Assembly (NCBI GenBank): GCA_003550325.1
Contig: QKWP01000435.1
Span: forward strand, 106,485 to 170,484
Source: Gigaspora rosea
Taxonomy: Eukaryota; Glomeromycota; Glomeromycetes; Diversisporales; Gigasporaceae
Direction of reading: 5' to 3'
Length of the DNA stretch: 64,000 nt
Shown one piece after another: positions 36,149-47,135 of the stretch (its first letter is position 1; every line of letters starts with the position of its first letter). The notes under the pieces are model-generated. The model saw only the letters and a program-made list of their open reading frames with translations. It was not told the DNA's origin and made no database searches. The position numbers were made by a program, and so were the translations under genes.

Positions 36149-36795
36149 TATCTCTTAGATTGTAACACAGGCAAATTTGCCTGCGTATTTTAAAATTTTT
36201 AATAAAATTTTAAATATTGATTTTAGCCATATCTTTTCTAAGTAAAAAATATTCTTTAAGTTTTGTTTTAGTAACTTTGTTATAAAATTTTTTTAAAATC
36301 ATTAGAAAACTTTAATATAATAAATGTTTAAAGTTTTTGTATTGGCATTTTTACTATTAAAATTTTTCTTTAGATTTTTTCAAATTTTATATGTTCCTGT
36401 CTATAAAAAAAATCTTTACTTCTAATACAAGTCTTAATTTTTACAAGTAAATCATTAAAGTTGCAATAATAAAGTTGTCATCCTTTATATAAACTACACT
36501 ATTGTTTTAAGAACTATAGTTCTAAAACTAAAACTAAATAAGATCACAGAAAAATTGTAATAAAATTTTTTAAAAAAATTTTTACTTAAAATTATCTATT
36601 TTCAGCTTATATGTAACTATAATTTATTTTCTTATAATATAAAAACTAATTTTGCAAAAAAGTAATCCTTATTTTCAAATATAATTGTACAAAGTTTTAT
36701 TTAATTATTTTAGTATTTTAAAAAAGTAAATCAGAGCTAAAAAAGTGCAAAAACGCAGGCAAATTTGCCTGTGTTCTACCACAATCTAAGGGATA
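36149..36795. mobile_element. TA-flanked MITE, copy 1
   Basis: Element 36,151-36,793 (643 bp) flanked by TA. Ends TCTCTTAGATTGT...ACAATCTAAGGGA are followed inward by the self-palindromic CAGGCAAATTTGCCTG at both tips. A second copy of almost the same length lies inverted at 50,838-51,484. TA duplication suggests the Tc1/mariner superfamily. Non-coding. Confidence 0.85.
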
Positions 36796-37603
36796 ATCTA
36801 ATCTCCCAAAACTGATCTCTTGGTAGACAAACTTTATATAACTTTGAAAGGTATCAGATTTAAAATTTTGAGTTATTTAATAGATAACATTATATAGTGG
36901 GTTAAAAAAGAAAGGCAGATTAAAAAAATTGGCTTTGAAAAATAAAGACTTAAAAAAAAACAACTATCAACAATTTTCAATTGCTTGATCAGCTCACATT
37001 ATATTTCATACCAAATTGAGAGTTTCAAAGTTAAAATCAGAAAATATTGTTTATTAAATAACAAACTTATTACAATTATCCCATATAGTTACTTCCTATA
37101 TAATCACATCATATGTAGTAACATTTATGTTTAGACCAAACTATGATTTAATTATAAGAAATACCTCTATATAAACACAACCCCTTTATAAGCACGTTTT
37201 TAAAAATCTACTATGTGCTCAACTTTGTGATTATATAGGAGATAACTGTATATAGTCACAAATAATACACAAAAATGGTATTTCAAATTTTGGTCTAAAC
37301 TAAGCTTAATTTGGGCTAAAATTTAAAATATCCCTATAGTAAATTATTATATAGCTATAAGTAAAAAATTTTAAACATAATTATATACTAGTTTTGTAGC
37401 AGGTTTTATTTTTAATATAAAAATAAAACTGGCTTTAATCTTTATTATGTACTAATATATTTTGAAAGATTTATTTTAGTATAATTATGATAGTATTATA
37501 ATCTTATTAGGTTAACCAAACTTTGTATGAATCATAAACTAGTACCAATTATATCAAAGATATAGATCTAAAATAAAACTAATAATTTTCTTTTTGAGTA
37601 TTG
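36796..37603. other. No gene seen
   Basis: AT-rich spacer between the MITE and the hAT element. Confidence 0.5.
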
Positions 37604-38513
37604 GTTATAAGTAGGGTTCTGCAAGTAAACGTGCCGGGCACAAATGGCACTATGCCAGGCACTGTTGGCACTATACCGGGCAAAATGAAAGTGCCCTAAG
37701 TGTCTGCCATCTTTTTTTTTGTTGTGCCCGAGCAGTGCCAGTGCGTGTATTACGTATATAAAAATACATTTGATAGATAGGTTAATTTAGATTGATCTAA
37801 GCATTCCCAACACTTTACAGTTTATCATTTATTTTAAATCATATTCGATTTTTTTCCTTTACTAGGATCTACTATCTTTTATTTAATTATTACCATACTA
37901 TAACTTGTATTTATATATATATATAATTAAGCCACCTAATGAAAATTCAAAACTTAATTTTTACTGAATTGTTTATGAAATATAATAATATATATCGATG
38001 TTATAATCTTGTTTTTTTTTATTTTCGCTTCTATTTCACTCTAAGAGGGAATTGCTATTTGAGTTTGTTCTGATATATAAAAGGTTTTAAAAAAATTAAA
38101 AATCAAAAAATGCTTTTTAACCTGTTTAATAGATTAAATTGACTAGCTAAAATAACAATAAAATTGAATAATATTCATATATATTGTTTAATATACTTAA
38201 TTTCTGAATAAGTCTTTCTAACTATTGCGTAAAGATTATAATTGATTTTACTGCGTCATGATTTCAAGCTTTTATTGAGCTTTTATTATTTATTATTTAT
38301 TAGTAAGCAATAAATAATGAACTTAAAAGCCTAATGTTTAATTTTCTCTTAGCGTCTTATAGTTAAAAAAAAAATAAATTAAAAAATTTATGCAGCAATT
38401 CAATGAATGACGCTATATGAATATTATATTATTGAAAATTTTTTTAAATAAAAAGATGCACTTGTTTTTCATGTTTACACTTTATTTTTATGTTCCAACT
38501 TTGTATTTTACCG

Positions 38514-40384
38514 ATGGAAGATTTAACAACATATTCGGATAATTCTACTCCAAGTATCTCATCAGAGGATAATATTCAGAATCAAGTACTAATGCTGAGA
38601 CATATATTACAAAAAATCATTGGACTGAAGTATTGCATGAAAATCAAGTTGTTCGTCAGTGCAAGCATTGCAATAAAAAATGATATTCAATTAATACTAG
38701 TAAATCACATTTAAAAAAACATACTACTTCATGTATAACTTAGGATATCAAGTTCAACTTTGTTAAACCTATTACAAAAGAAGATATAGACAACTCAATA
38801 ATTGATTTAGTTGTTGGTACTGGAATTTCTTTCAACATTCTTAATAATCCATTATTTCATAGAATGGTAAACAAGCTGCATTATATAATGGATACATATA
38901 AAGTTCCTCATCCAACAACAATATTTCGTCATCTTTTAGGAAGCATTTATGAAATCAAATTTAATTTTATTAAAGATGTTATGGCAAAAATGCCAGATCA
39001 GATTTCATTAACATGTGATGGATGGCATTCAACAGCCTATCGATGCCACTATACAGTTGCTACAGGCTCTTGGATAAGTGACAACTGGAATATTGTTAAT
39101 ATTCTATTAAGTTTTTAGAGATCTGGTCAGACAGCAAAAGAAATTAAATCAGTATAATTAATACTTTAAATAATTATAGCATTAATAATAAGATCTTTTC
39201 ACTTACTATGAACAACACAACAACAAATAAAGCAGTTATTCGAATGCTTCAGGAAGAGTTGTCTAATATAGATCTTATATCTATTGGATGCATGTGCTAT
39301 ATTCTTAATCTTATTGTAAATGCAGGACTGGTAGAAATTAATAAGCTTCGGCAAAAAGTACATAAAATTATGAAGTATCTAGCGAATCCTTTAGCCAATA
39401 GACATTTAGAATTATTGAGTCATATTGTAAAGTTGTTGGAATAGATTTCTTATGACCAATTTTAGAGATTGAGACTCGTTGGAACTCTGTTTTAGATATG
39501 TTCGAAAGGTATATTATATTACATCCTGCAGTTGAAGAAATGCAGTTAAAAGAATTGTCAATGCCACCCTGTTTAGAAACTAATGAGCTATTAGAATTGG
39601 AATCAATTTGTAAATTTCTTAAACCGTTTGAGATTGCAACAACAATTCTTTCAAAAGATCTGTCGAATTCGATTTCAAAAGCATTAACAATAATATTAGA
39701 AATCGAACAGCATATTAATAATATTAAACATAATAGCAATACTGTAAATTTAATGAAAAAAAATTTCAAAAATATTGGAGTAAAATATCGGATCATGTTT
39801 TAATCGCTCACATTCTTGATCCAAGATATAAAATGGAACATTTAAAAGCAACCCTATTAGAAATTGGAGGATATTCTGAAAGTAAAGCTGAGCAATATAT
39901 TAATAATGTTCGACAAAAAATACTTTTGTATGAAACAAAGTATACATGTTCAATTTCTTCAAATTCAGAAAAAAAACTGAAGATCATACAACATATGATG
40001 TATTTTTTCCTAAAAGGCGAATTGCAAAAAAACGTCGATTAATACTCTTGAATATGAGTTGGATTTATATGAGCGAGAACCTCTTGAAAACTTTGAAAAT
40101 GAAAATAATAATATAGAAACTAACGTGGAAAATAATGGATTACTTAGTTGGAAATTATTATCAAAACAATTTCCTATTCTTGGTCAGATGGCCCGTGACT
40201 TTTTTAGTATGCAACCTTCTAGTGTTGCTAGCAAAAGAGCTTTTTCTCGTACTGGTTTTACAGTTACAAATGACAGAGCTAATCTTAATGAAAACACAGT
40301 ATCTAGAATAATCTTATTCACTTGTGGTTAAAAGAAAGTCAAAAAAAATCTAGTCCGCTTGAAGATTTACCTGAAGCAAAATAA
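38514..40384 (+). pseudogene. hAT transposase with BED finger and hATC domain
   Basis: Reading in order with frameshifts: a start-like MEDLTTYSDNSTPS (38,514); a BED zinc finger (NHWTEVLHENQVVRQCKHCNKK, a stop, then SKSHLKKHTTSC, about 38,610-38,735); the central part PDQISLTCDGWHSTAYRCHY (about 38,995-39,055), which is the usual hAT core start; helical middle fragments (39,208-39,803; 39,833-40,042); and a C-terminal hATC dimerisation domain (FPILGQMARDFFSMQ, SSVASKRAFSRTG, about 40,160-40,330), ending at TAA 40,382-40,384. At least five stops or shifts break it, so it is inactive. Confidence 0.9.
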
Positions 40385-40550
40385 TATTTTATTATATTAT
40401 TTTTTTAAAATTATATATAATAATTCTTAAAATAATGCTATTGCTTTACATATTTATATAATAATATATACGTGCAGCAATTATTTTAATAAATGATCGT
40501 AAAATTGATCTTATTAATTGATCGTATAAATATGTAATATACCTAACACT

Positions 40551-40676
40551 ATTGGCACTAGAGATGTGATCCGTTATCCGTTTCCATCCATTTTCATATT
40601 AAAATCTGCGGATATCCGCAGATTTTAATATAAAAACGGATGAAAACGGATAACAGATCACATCTCTAATTGGCAC
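40551..40676. mobile_element. 110-bp palindromic MITE nested in the hAT element
   Basis: Element 40,559-40,668 is a near-perfect hairpin: 55-nt arms with about 4 mismatches, tips TAGAGATGTGATC, centre GCGGATATCCGC. It is flanked by exact 8-bp ATTGGCAC copies (40,551-40,558 and 40,669-40,676), again a hAT-type duplication. It landed in one of the GGCAC subterminal repeats of the larger element. Confidence 0.92.
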
Positions 40677-41325
40677 AATGCCGAGCACCAATACTAATGC
40701 CAATACTTGTGCCAATGCCTATGTAAGGCCCGTGCCAGTGCCCTAAAATTTAAAGTCAAGTTATGCGCATGCCTTAAATGCCCCCTTTTTGCATAGGTAT
40801 GTGCTGGGTTTGCAGAACCCTAGTTATAAAGTTTTGATTATAGAATATTCATAGTAAATCAATTTATTATTAGTTATTACATGTTATTAATTTTGGCAGG
40901 ACCAATTTGGGATTATATACTGATTATACTGTATTGAACTTTTTGCAACAATTGTTTTCTACAAACACTATAGGAATAGAATCATCTGCAGGTCTTATAT
41001 ATGATCAAAGATGCATATTACTTTATACATCCAACAACCATTTAAAGTGCTAATAAAAAAAATTTGATAAAGAATAATAGCCTTTAGTTATAAACATTTG
41101 TGTGAAGTATAGTTATAAAAGCCTTGTTAATAGAAATTTCTAGAAGACCTTTATATGCCACTTTAATAAATTTTTTAAATCAAGTATGTTCAAAAAAGGT
41201 ATTTCAAGTAAAAAAACAGTGAAAAACTCAAAAAGCAAACTTATACAATATTAGAATAAAGGTATTATGGTTTGTTGCCAAGCAAAGAGTGCATGTTGAA
41301 TAGTTTTAAGATTTTTCTAACCTCA

Positions 41326-42813
41326 TGCATGAATTAGATAAATGTAATAAGCTTAAATACTCCAAAGCTGTTAGGGTCTTAGCAGAAAAAAGTAGTAAAG
41401 AATTATTCTATTTTAGCAAAAGTTAGTATAGTTAAAGAGTATGCATCTGAAAATTAGATCTTAGCATGAGCATAAAAGACTTAAAATAGAAAGAGGTTGC
41501 AAATATAAAGTATAAAATCTATGGACCAGAAAATATCTATCTTATTGGTGCTTCTAAACTAGCATCAGATATCCAAAATGCAATTTTATTTTTAATAAAG
41601 AAAAGTATCAAGTCAAATTGCACAAAATTCACAAATCTTCAGGTTTTGCTTTTGTATATCCAAGACAACTTCAAAACATCAATGGCAAAGATGGCCAACC
41701 CTTATGGATTCTATATATAAAATAAATCAGCATAATTGGCATTTGTTTATACTATACATTCAAGATGGATATGGGTGCTAGAATGTCAGAGAACATTTTA
41801 TTGTTAGCAAAAAAATAGTGAAACTATTGCAAAAGCATTGGTTATAATTAGGTGATTTTGTAACTTGTAGATACCATATTATTTTCTAGTAAACCAAAGT
41901 AGTATAAAAGCCAAAAGCATCACAGCAACTTTTCTAGGTCTTCAAACCTTGAACAGGAATGTGATATCATTTTTGCACTATACAAATTATGCAAACTTGG
42001 ATAAATAAAATCTATAAATCAGAAACTTGAAGTAAGATGATCCAAATCATAAATAAGTGAACAAAAATTAGTTGTGAAATGTTCATTCAAAAATCAATTA
42101 TTGAATGCACTATTTCCTCTATTAAACAATATATCTTAAAATATTATTTGAAGAATACTTACCAATTGGCCCTTTGGGCCTATCAATCTTCTCTATTACT
42201 TTTGCAAGTAACATTGACAAATGCTTTAGAGTTGTATTACAGTGAATTAAAGAGAACAACCTCACCTCAATATGGTCTAATTGGTGCATGTAATATTATA
42301 ATTGCACTTGATTTGAAAAGATATTCAGATTCAGATTATATTGCATTAGAGTTTTGTGTTAAAAAAAATATCCACCATCAGTGATGACAATAATATCCTC
42401 AAGGAAGTTCATAAATTTTCCCTTTCCAATCCAAAAATTATTAGTCAATGAAATTATTGCTGTTAATAATAGAATAGAGAAAGATAAAGAATTATCTTGT
42501 TTGATTTTGCTTGAATGCCACTGCCTTTTTTTTTTTTTTTTTTTTACAAATATATGCTTCCTTGCAAACATATCTTTCACAAGCAATATATGGTCCCAAG
42601 AAATTCCTGATGGCCAAATCTTGAAATCAATTTCAACAAATGTTTGATGAAGGGGGTGAGTTAGTATGTTTAGAATCCCTTGAAAAAGATGAAATCAAAA
42701 AAGCAGCAGAAAATTGAAGGCTTACAGTAAATGAGTTAATGGAGAGGACATGCAATGAGTATTGGAACATCGAAGAGAGTGGTAATGAAAATGAAAAGGC
42801 CGAGTTTATTTAA
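41326..42813 (+). pseudogene. MULE-like transposase with SWIM zinc finger, decayed
   Basis: Fragments in successive frames: MHELDKCNKLKYSKAVRVLA (41,326); IYGPENIYLIGASKLASDIQ; WHLFILYIQDGYG (about 41,740); a longest open part at 42,079-42,384 with ILKYYLKNTYQLALWAYQSS; FPIQKLLVNEIIAVNNRI; a SWIM-type finger ECHCLFF...YMLPCKHIFH (42,510-42,575); and a tail LTVNELMERTCNEYW (42,720-42,765). The finger is split by a 21-T run. SWIM fingers at the C-terminus are typical of Mutator-like transposases; superfamily assignment rests on that and on general style. No terminal repeats were located. Confidence 0.7.
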
Positions 42814-43170
42814 AAGCAAAAATTTTTTGTTTAGATCCCGTTCTAAACAAATAAATTTTTAAAAAAATATGATTAGAATCTTTTTTTAAAAAAAAATGCA
42901 AATAGGAACGTTTGTTTTTTTTAAAAAATAATAAATAAATATGAATGGTTGAACGATTATGGATAATTAAATTATTATAATTTTTTTTTTAAATAAATAA
43001 ATATGACATCTTCGAATCTCCGGGTGATCGGCAGTAAGGCCGACGACGGTCGGCTAGTCAGTAATCGAGCCTGGCATTAACAGTTCCCCTTATTTGGTTT
43101 GTACTTGCAAAAATAAGTAATCATATTAAATTTAATAAAATTTTTTCTCAATCGACTCCGGCCAAAATCA
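42814..43170. other. No gene seen
   Basis: A-rich, with a short G+C-rich patch at 43,018-43,072 (GGCCGACGACGGTCGGC palindrome) of unknown origin. Confidence 0.4.
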
Positions 43171-43326
43171 TATATGTACCGCAAAATCCATAAAATAAGC
43201 ACCACACCTTCTACCCTATTTTTCAATCTCAGATTAGCAGAAATAGCAATAAAATCTTTATTCATGGAATTAAAACAAGTAGAATAGAGGGTATGATGCT
43301 TATTTTATGGATTTTAAGGTATATCC
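43171..43326. mobile_element. Small foldback MITE
   Basis: AAAATCCATAAAATAAGCA near 43,183-43,201 pairs with its complement at 43,291-43,311, and the match continues inward (CCACACCTTCTACCCT against TCATACCCTCTATTC). The outer tips read TATGTACC and GGTATA, suggesting TA duplication. Non-coding. Confidence 0.7.
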
Positions 43327-43641
43327 AAAAAATTTTTTACTAAGAGAGAGGAGGTAACATAAAGCACCGAATCGAATTGGTCTCAATCGACCTACGTCAC
43401 ATCGGTCCTCATCACGTGCTTTGGGGTACATTTCTAATATAACTGATAAATATAACAAAATGATATAATATAATAAATATAAAAGATAAATGAAATATGA
43501 TCGATCTAAATATATCGACGAGAACTACGATATCAACAAGATTTCTTGGCATTCGTATAACATTGTGGTTAATTAATCATATGATCAGGGATCTCGTGAC
43601 TCATCCGCTAATGGGAATCTTTGGTCGATTCTAAGGTCTAA
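43327..43641. other. Upstream spacer of F-box/LRR gene 2
   Basis: No gene. Contains several ATCGA/TCGAT words and a CACGTG-like CACGTGC (43,416). Confidence 0.35.
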
Positions 43642-43738
43642 CAATAGGAAAGGTTAACCAATAAAATTCATGCACGTTTCACAACATTTGTATAAAATTT
43701 TATGTACGTACGTACATACGTACGTACGTTTGTACGCA
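43642..43738 (+). promoter_or_regulatory. Upstream block shared with F-box/LRR gene 1, with ACGT repeat
   Basis: CAATAGGAAAGGTTAACCA (43,642-43,660), CACAACATTT (43,680) and a TACG/ACGT repeat (43,701-43,738) match the order seen before gene 1 at 4161-4410. The repeat reads in frame with the gene (YVRTYVRTFVRT), and a possible upstream ATG lies in it at 43,702. Confidence 0.5.
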
Positions 43739-43752
43739 CTAAAGTTTTTGAT

Positions 43753-46329
43753 ATGATTTCATTACCAAACGAATGCTACTATGAAATATTTAACAACCTC
43801 CAATATAATTATAAAGATTTATTTTCATGTGCACTTGTAAACCGTCAATGGTGTAGGTTTACTATTCCAATATTGTGGAGCGAACCGGAATACCATTTTC
43901 AAGATAAAAGACTTATAAAAATATTTCTTTTAATGTTAAACGCTAAAGAGCAAGCTCTATTGGTTCCTTTTACAATTACACTTCCAAGTCATCCAAAGCC
44001 GCTATTTGAATATACAAGTTATATCACATCTGTTACCAATGCTTTGTATGATGGCGTTAGAATTTGGCTTCTTTCTAATCAAAGATACAAAGTAGTACAC
44101 GAGCTTGAAAATGCATTTAAATGTTCTTTAATTGCAATGTTTCTACGGACTAGCAAAAATCTTAAATGTTTATATCTTGATGAAATCTTTTGTAATCAAT
44201 TAATATATGAAGCACTTTATGAGAACACTACTATTACCTCTATTGATTTATATAAACTCAATAATAATTATAAATTTAAAGCAATAGATGTATTAGTAAA
44301 GGTCCTTTATAAAAATTCTACTTTGACTTCATTGAATCTTGGATCAATTCAACTTGGGTTTGAAGGAGTGAATGCGTTATTGAAGGCTCTCCATCAAAAT
44401 ACAGCACTAAATTCTTTAGATCTTTGTGATGGTTGGATTGACGCTGAAGGAGGGAATGTGTTAGCAAATTTTCTTTGCAAGAATACCACACTGGTTTCTT
44501 TGAATCTTTTGGGTAATAAACTTGGATCAGAAGGAGGAAAAACAATAGCAGGCGCACTTTGCAAGAACTCCATGCTGAAAGATTTGAATCTTTATGGTAA
44601 TTGGATAGGATCAAAAGGAGGAAAAGGATTAGCAGATGCACTTTGCAAGAATTCCACGCTGACTTCTTTGAACCTTGGATATAATAATCTTGGATTAGAA
44701 GAAGGAAAAGCAATAGCATACGCACTTTGCAAGAATTCCACGCTGACTTACTTGAATCTTTGCAATAATGAACTTGGGTCAAAAGGAGGACAAGCATTAG
44801 CAGATGCACTCTGCAAGAATTCCACCTTGAAAGATTTGGATCTTAGTTCAAATAAACTCTGGATTGAAGGAGGAAAAGCGTTAGCAGATGCACTTTGCAA
44901 GAACTCTACGTTGACTTCTTTGAATCTTAATGGTAATTTGATAGGGTCAGAAGGAGGCAAATCAATAGCAGATGCACTTTACAAGAACTTCACACTGACT
45001 GCTTTGCATCTTGCTAAAAATGGCCTTGGATCAGAAGGAGGAAAAGCAATAGCAGATGCACTTTGCAAAAACTCTAAGCTGACTTCCTTGAATCTTTATC
45101 TGAATAGTCTTGGATCAAAAGGAGGAAGAGCAATAGCATATGCACTTCGTAAAAACTTCACAGTGACTACTTTGAAACTTGGAGTTAATAATTTTGGATC
45201 AAGAGAAGGAAAAGCATTAGCAGATGCACTTTGCAAAAACTCCACACTGAAAGATTTGAATCTTTATGGTAATTGGATAGGATCAAAAGGAGGAAAAGCG
45301 TTAGCAGATGCGCTTTGTATTAACACCTCGTTGACTTCTTTGAACATTCAATCTAATAATCTTGGATTAAGCGGAGGATACGCAATAATAGATGCACTTT
45401 GTAAGAATACCACACTCAAAAATTTAGATATTCAAGACAATAATCTTAGAGGAGAAGAAGAAATAGTAGATGCACTTTGCAAGATTACCACACTGACTTC
45501 TTTGAATCTTCGTTCGAATGGACTTGGATTAAGAGAAGGAAAAGTATTAGCTAATGTGCTTTGCAAGATTACCACGCTCATTTCTTTGGATCTTTATGAT
45601 AATAAACTTGGATCAGAAGGAGGAAAAGCATTAGCGGGTGCACTTTGCAAGAACTCCACGCTGACGTTTCTGAATCTACAAAAGAATGAGCTTGGATCGG
45701 AAGGAGGAATATCATTAGCAGATGCACTTTGCAAAAATTCCACATTGATTTCTTTGAATATTTGCTCGAATAATCTTGGATCTGATGTAGGAAAAGCTTT
45801 AGCAAATGCACTTTACGAAAACTCCACACTGACTTTTTTGGATATCAAACATAATAAACTTGGATCAAAAGGAGGAAAAGCATTAGCAGATGCAATTTGT
45901 AAGAACTCCACGCTGACTTCTTTGAATCTTGAAAATAATAACCTTGAATCAGAAGTAGGAAAAGCATTTGCGGATGCACTTTGCAAGAACTTCATGCTGA
46001 CTTCTTTGAATCTTCGAAATAATGAACTTGGATCAGAAGGAGGAAAAGCATTAGCAGATGCACTTTGCAAGAACTCCACGTTGACTTCCTTGAATCTTTG
46101 CAATAATGAACTTGGGTCAAAAGGAGGACAAGCATTAGCAGATGCACTCTGCAAGAATTCCACCTTGAAAGATTTGGATCTTAGTTCAAATTATCTTTGG
46201 ATAGAAGGGGGGAAAGCGTTAGCAGATGCACTTTGCAAGAATACCACGCTGACTTTTTTGCAACTTCGAAATAATAATTTTAATTTTACAATAAAATCAA
46301 ACAATCCAAACATAAAAATTATACAATAA
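43753..46329 (+). CDS. F-box and leucine-rich-repeat protein (gene 2), 23 full repeats
   Basis: Predicted SCF ubiquitin-ligase substrate receptor, 858 residues from ATG 43,753 (875 if the ATG at 43,702 inside the ACGT repeat is used; the inner ATG is preferred because gene 1 shares it). F-box at residues about 4-45 (LPNECYYEIFNNLQ...NRQWCRFTIPILWSEP). A linker of about 150 residues follows, then 23 full 28-residue ribonuclease-inhibitor-type LRRs and a C-terminal half-repeat ending NNPNIKIIQ. One repeat (IQDNNLRGEEEIVDALCK) lacks two residues. The array lies in a single exon, has no stop and ends TAA at 46,327-46,329. Consensus residues vary mostly at the solvent-exposed x positions of LxLxxN, as expected for a binding surface. 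Repeats 6-7 and 22-23 share 103 identical bases. It is the long paralogue of the gene at 4.4 kb. Confidence 0.92.
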   Translation: MISLPNECYYEIFNNLQYNYKDLFSCALVNRQWCRFTIPILWSEPEYHFQDKRLIKIFLLMLNAKEQALLVPFTITLPSHPKPLFEYTSYITSVTNALYDGVRIWLLSNQRYKVVHELENAFKCSLIAMFLRTSKNLKCLYLDEIFCNQLIYEALYENTTITSIDLYKLNNNYKFKAIDVLVKVLYKNSTLTSLNLGSIQLGFEGVNALLKALHQNTALNSLDLCDGWIDAEGGNVLANFLCKNTTLVSLNLLGNKLGSEGGKTIAGALCKNSMLKDLNLYGNWIGSKGGKGLADALCKNSTLTSLNLGYNNLGLEEGKAIAYALCKNSTLTYLNLCNNELGSKGGQALADALCKNSTLKDLDLSSNKLWIEGGKALADALCKNSTLTSLNLNGNLIGSEGGKSIADALYKNFTLTALHLAKNGLGSEGGKAIADALCKNSKLTSLNLYLNSLGSKGGRAIAYALRKNFTVTTLKLGVNNFGSREGKALADALCKNSTLKDLNLYGNWIGSKGGKALADALCINTSLTSLNIQSNNLGLSGGYAIIDALCKNTTLKNLDIQDNNLRGEEEIVDALCKITTLTSLNLRSNGLGLREGKVLANVLCKITTLISLDLYDNKLGSEGGKALAGALCKNSTLTFLNLQKNELGSEGGISLADALCKNSTLISLNICSNNLGSDVGKALANALYENSTLTFLDIKHNKLGSKGGKALADAICKNSTLTSLNLENNNLESEVGKAFADALCKNFMLTSLNLRNNELGSEGGKALADALCKNSTLTSLNLCNNELGSKGGQALADALCKNSTLKDLDLSSNYLWIEGGKALADALCKNTTLTFLQLRNNNFNFTIKSNNPNIKIIQ

Positions 46330-46944
46330 AATAAAATAATATATAATAAACTAGAATAAAACAGTGTAATATCATATTAACAATTATAAATTACAATTAC
46401 AATTAAATATATTGAAAACGAGAGATTAAGCTACGTTCAAATACAGCAGTTTATAAATCTAATAATTTATGCGTAAATATAAAGTTAAATAAAATTCTTT
46501 TATAATTTAAATTTATCGACCTTTATACTATAATTATTTTTACTGTAAATTACATATTTATATAAATCATATAATAATGAATTAAAGTACAGTACGTACG
46601 GAACAGCAAAAAACATAATTTTTTTTAAAAGCGCCAAATTTTGATTATATAATCAAAATCCTATATGACTTGTAATATAGGGCTGGAGCCTTGCTTATTA
46701 GGTGCTTATTCTTGAAAATAAAATTTTTAGATCTATTACTGTGTTAGAATATATATTAATTTTTAAATAGCAATTTTTTATATGTTTATATTAATACACA
46801 TATGAAAAGCCATAAACTTTTAAGTTAATAGTTTATAATGAACGTAATTTTTGCTCTTCAGTTAATCTTTCATTCTTATCTCTTAAACCGTTTCTCTTGC
46901 AAACTGTACTGAAGTTTTTTTAAAATTTTGTTTTTATCACTATA
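46330..46944. other. 3' flank of gene 2, no further gene
   Basis: Possible poly-A signals (AATAAAA near 46,355) follow the stop; the rest is AT-rich. Confidence 0.4.
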
Positions 46945-47135
46945 CCATGATCCAGTGATTAGAATGGTACTATTCGATTTATCTCAATGAGATGATTTGA
47001 ATAGTATCAAACTCATTAAATTTGATCACTAGATCGAGAGATATTTGCAAAAACAATTTGCAACGCAGCTCTAAAAAAAATTAAGTTTATCTGCGCCACA
47101 GATAGTTTATTGCAAATATCTCATGATCCGAAATT
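46945..47135. repeat. Two adjacent inverted repeats
   Basis: TACTATTCGATTTATCTCA (46,969) pairs with TGAGATGATTTGAATAGTA (46,987), centred on the junction. Beside it GAGATATTTGCAA (47,038) pairs with TTGCAAATATCTC (47,112). These are probably remnants of foldback elements. Confidence 0.6.

Larger units (their letters stand above)
37604..40830 (+). mobile_element. hAT transposon
   Basis: Element 37,612-40,822 (3.2 kb) with ends TAGGGTTCTGCAA...TTTGCAGAACCCTA. The 8-bp duplication is GTTATAAG (37,604-37,611) against GTTATAAA (40,823-40,830), one transition apart. Subterminal regions on both sides are full of G+C-rich GGCAC/GTGCC words (likely transposase binding sites). It encodes a broken hAT transposase and hosts a smaller palindromic MITE. 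Confidence 0.92.

Noticed and set aside
44318..46163. Several minus-strand open frames across F-box/LRR gene 2
   Set aside because: They are repeats read in the wrong strand; the plus-strand frame is continuous over 2.5 kb with a known domain order.
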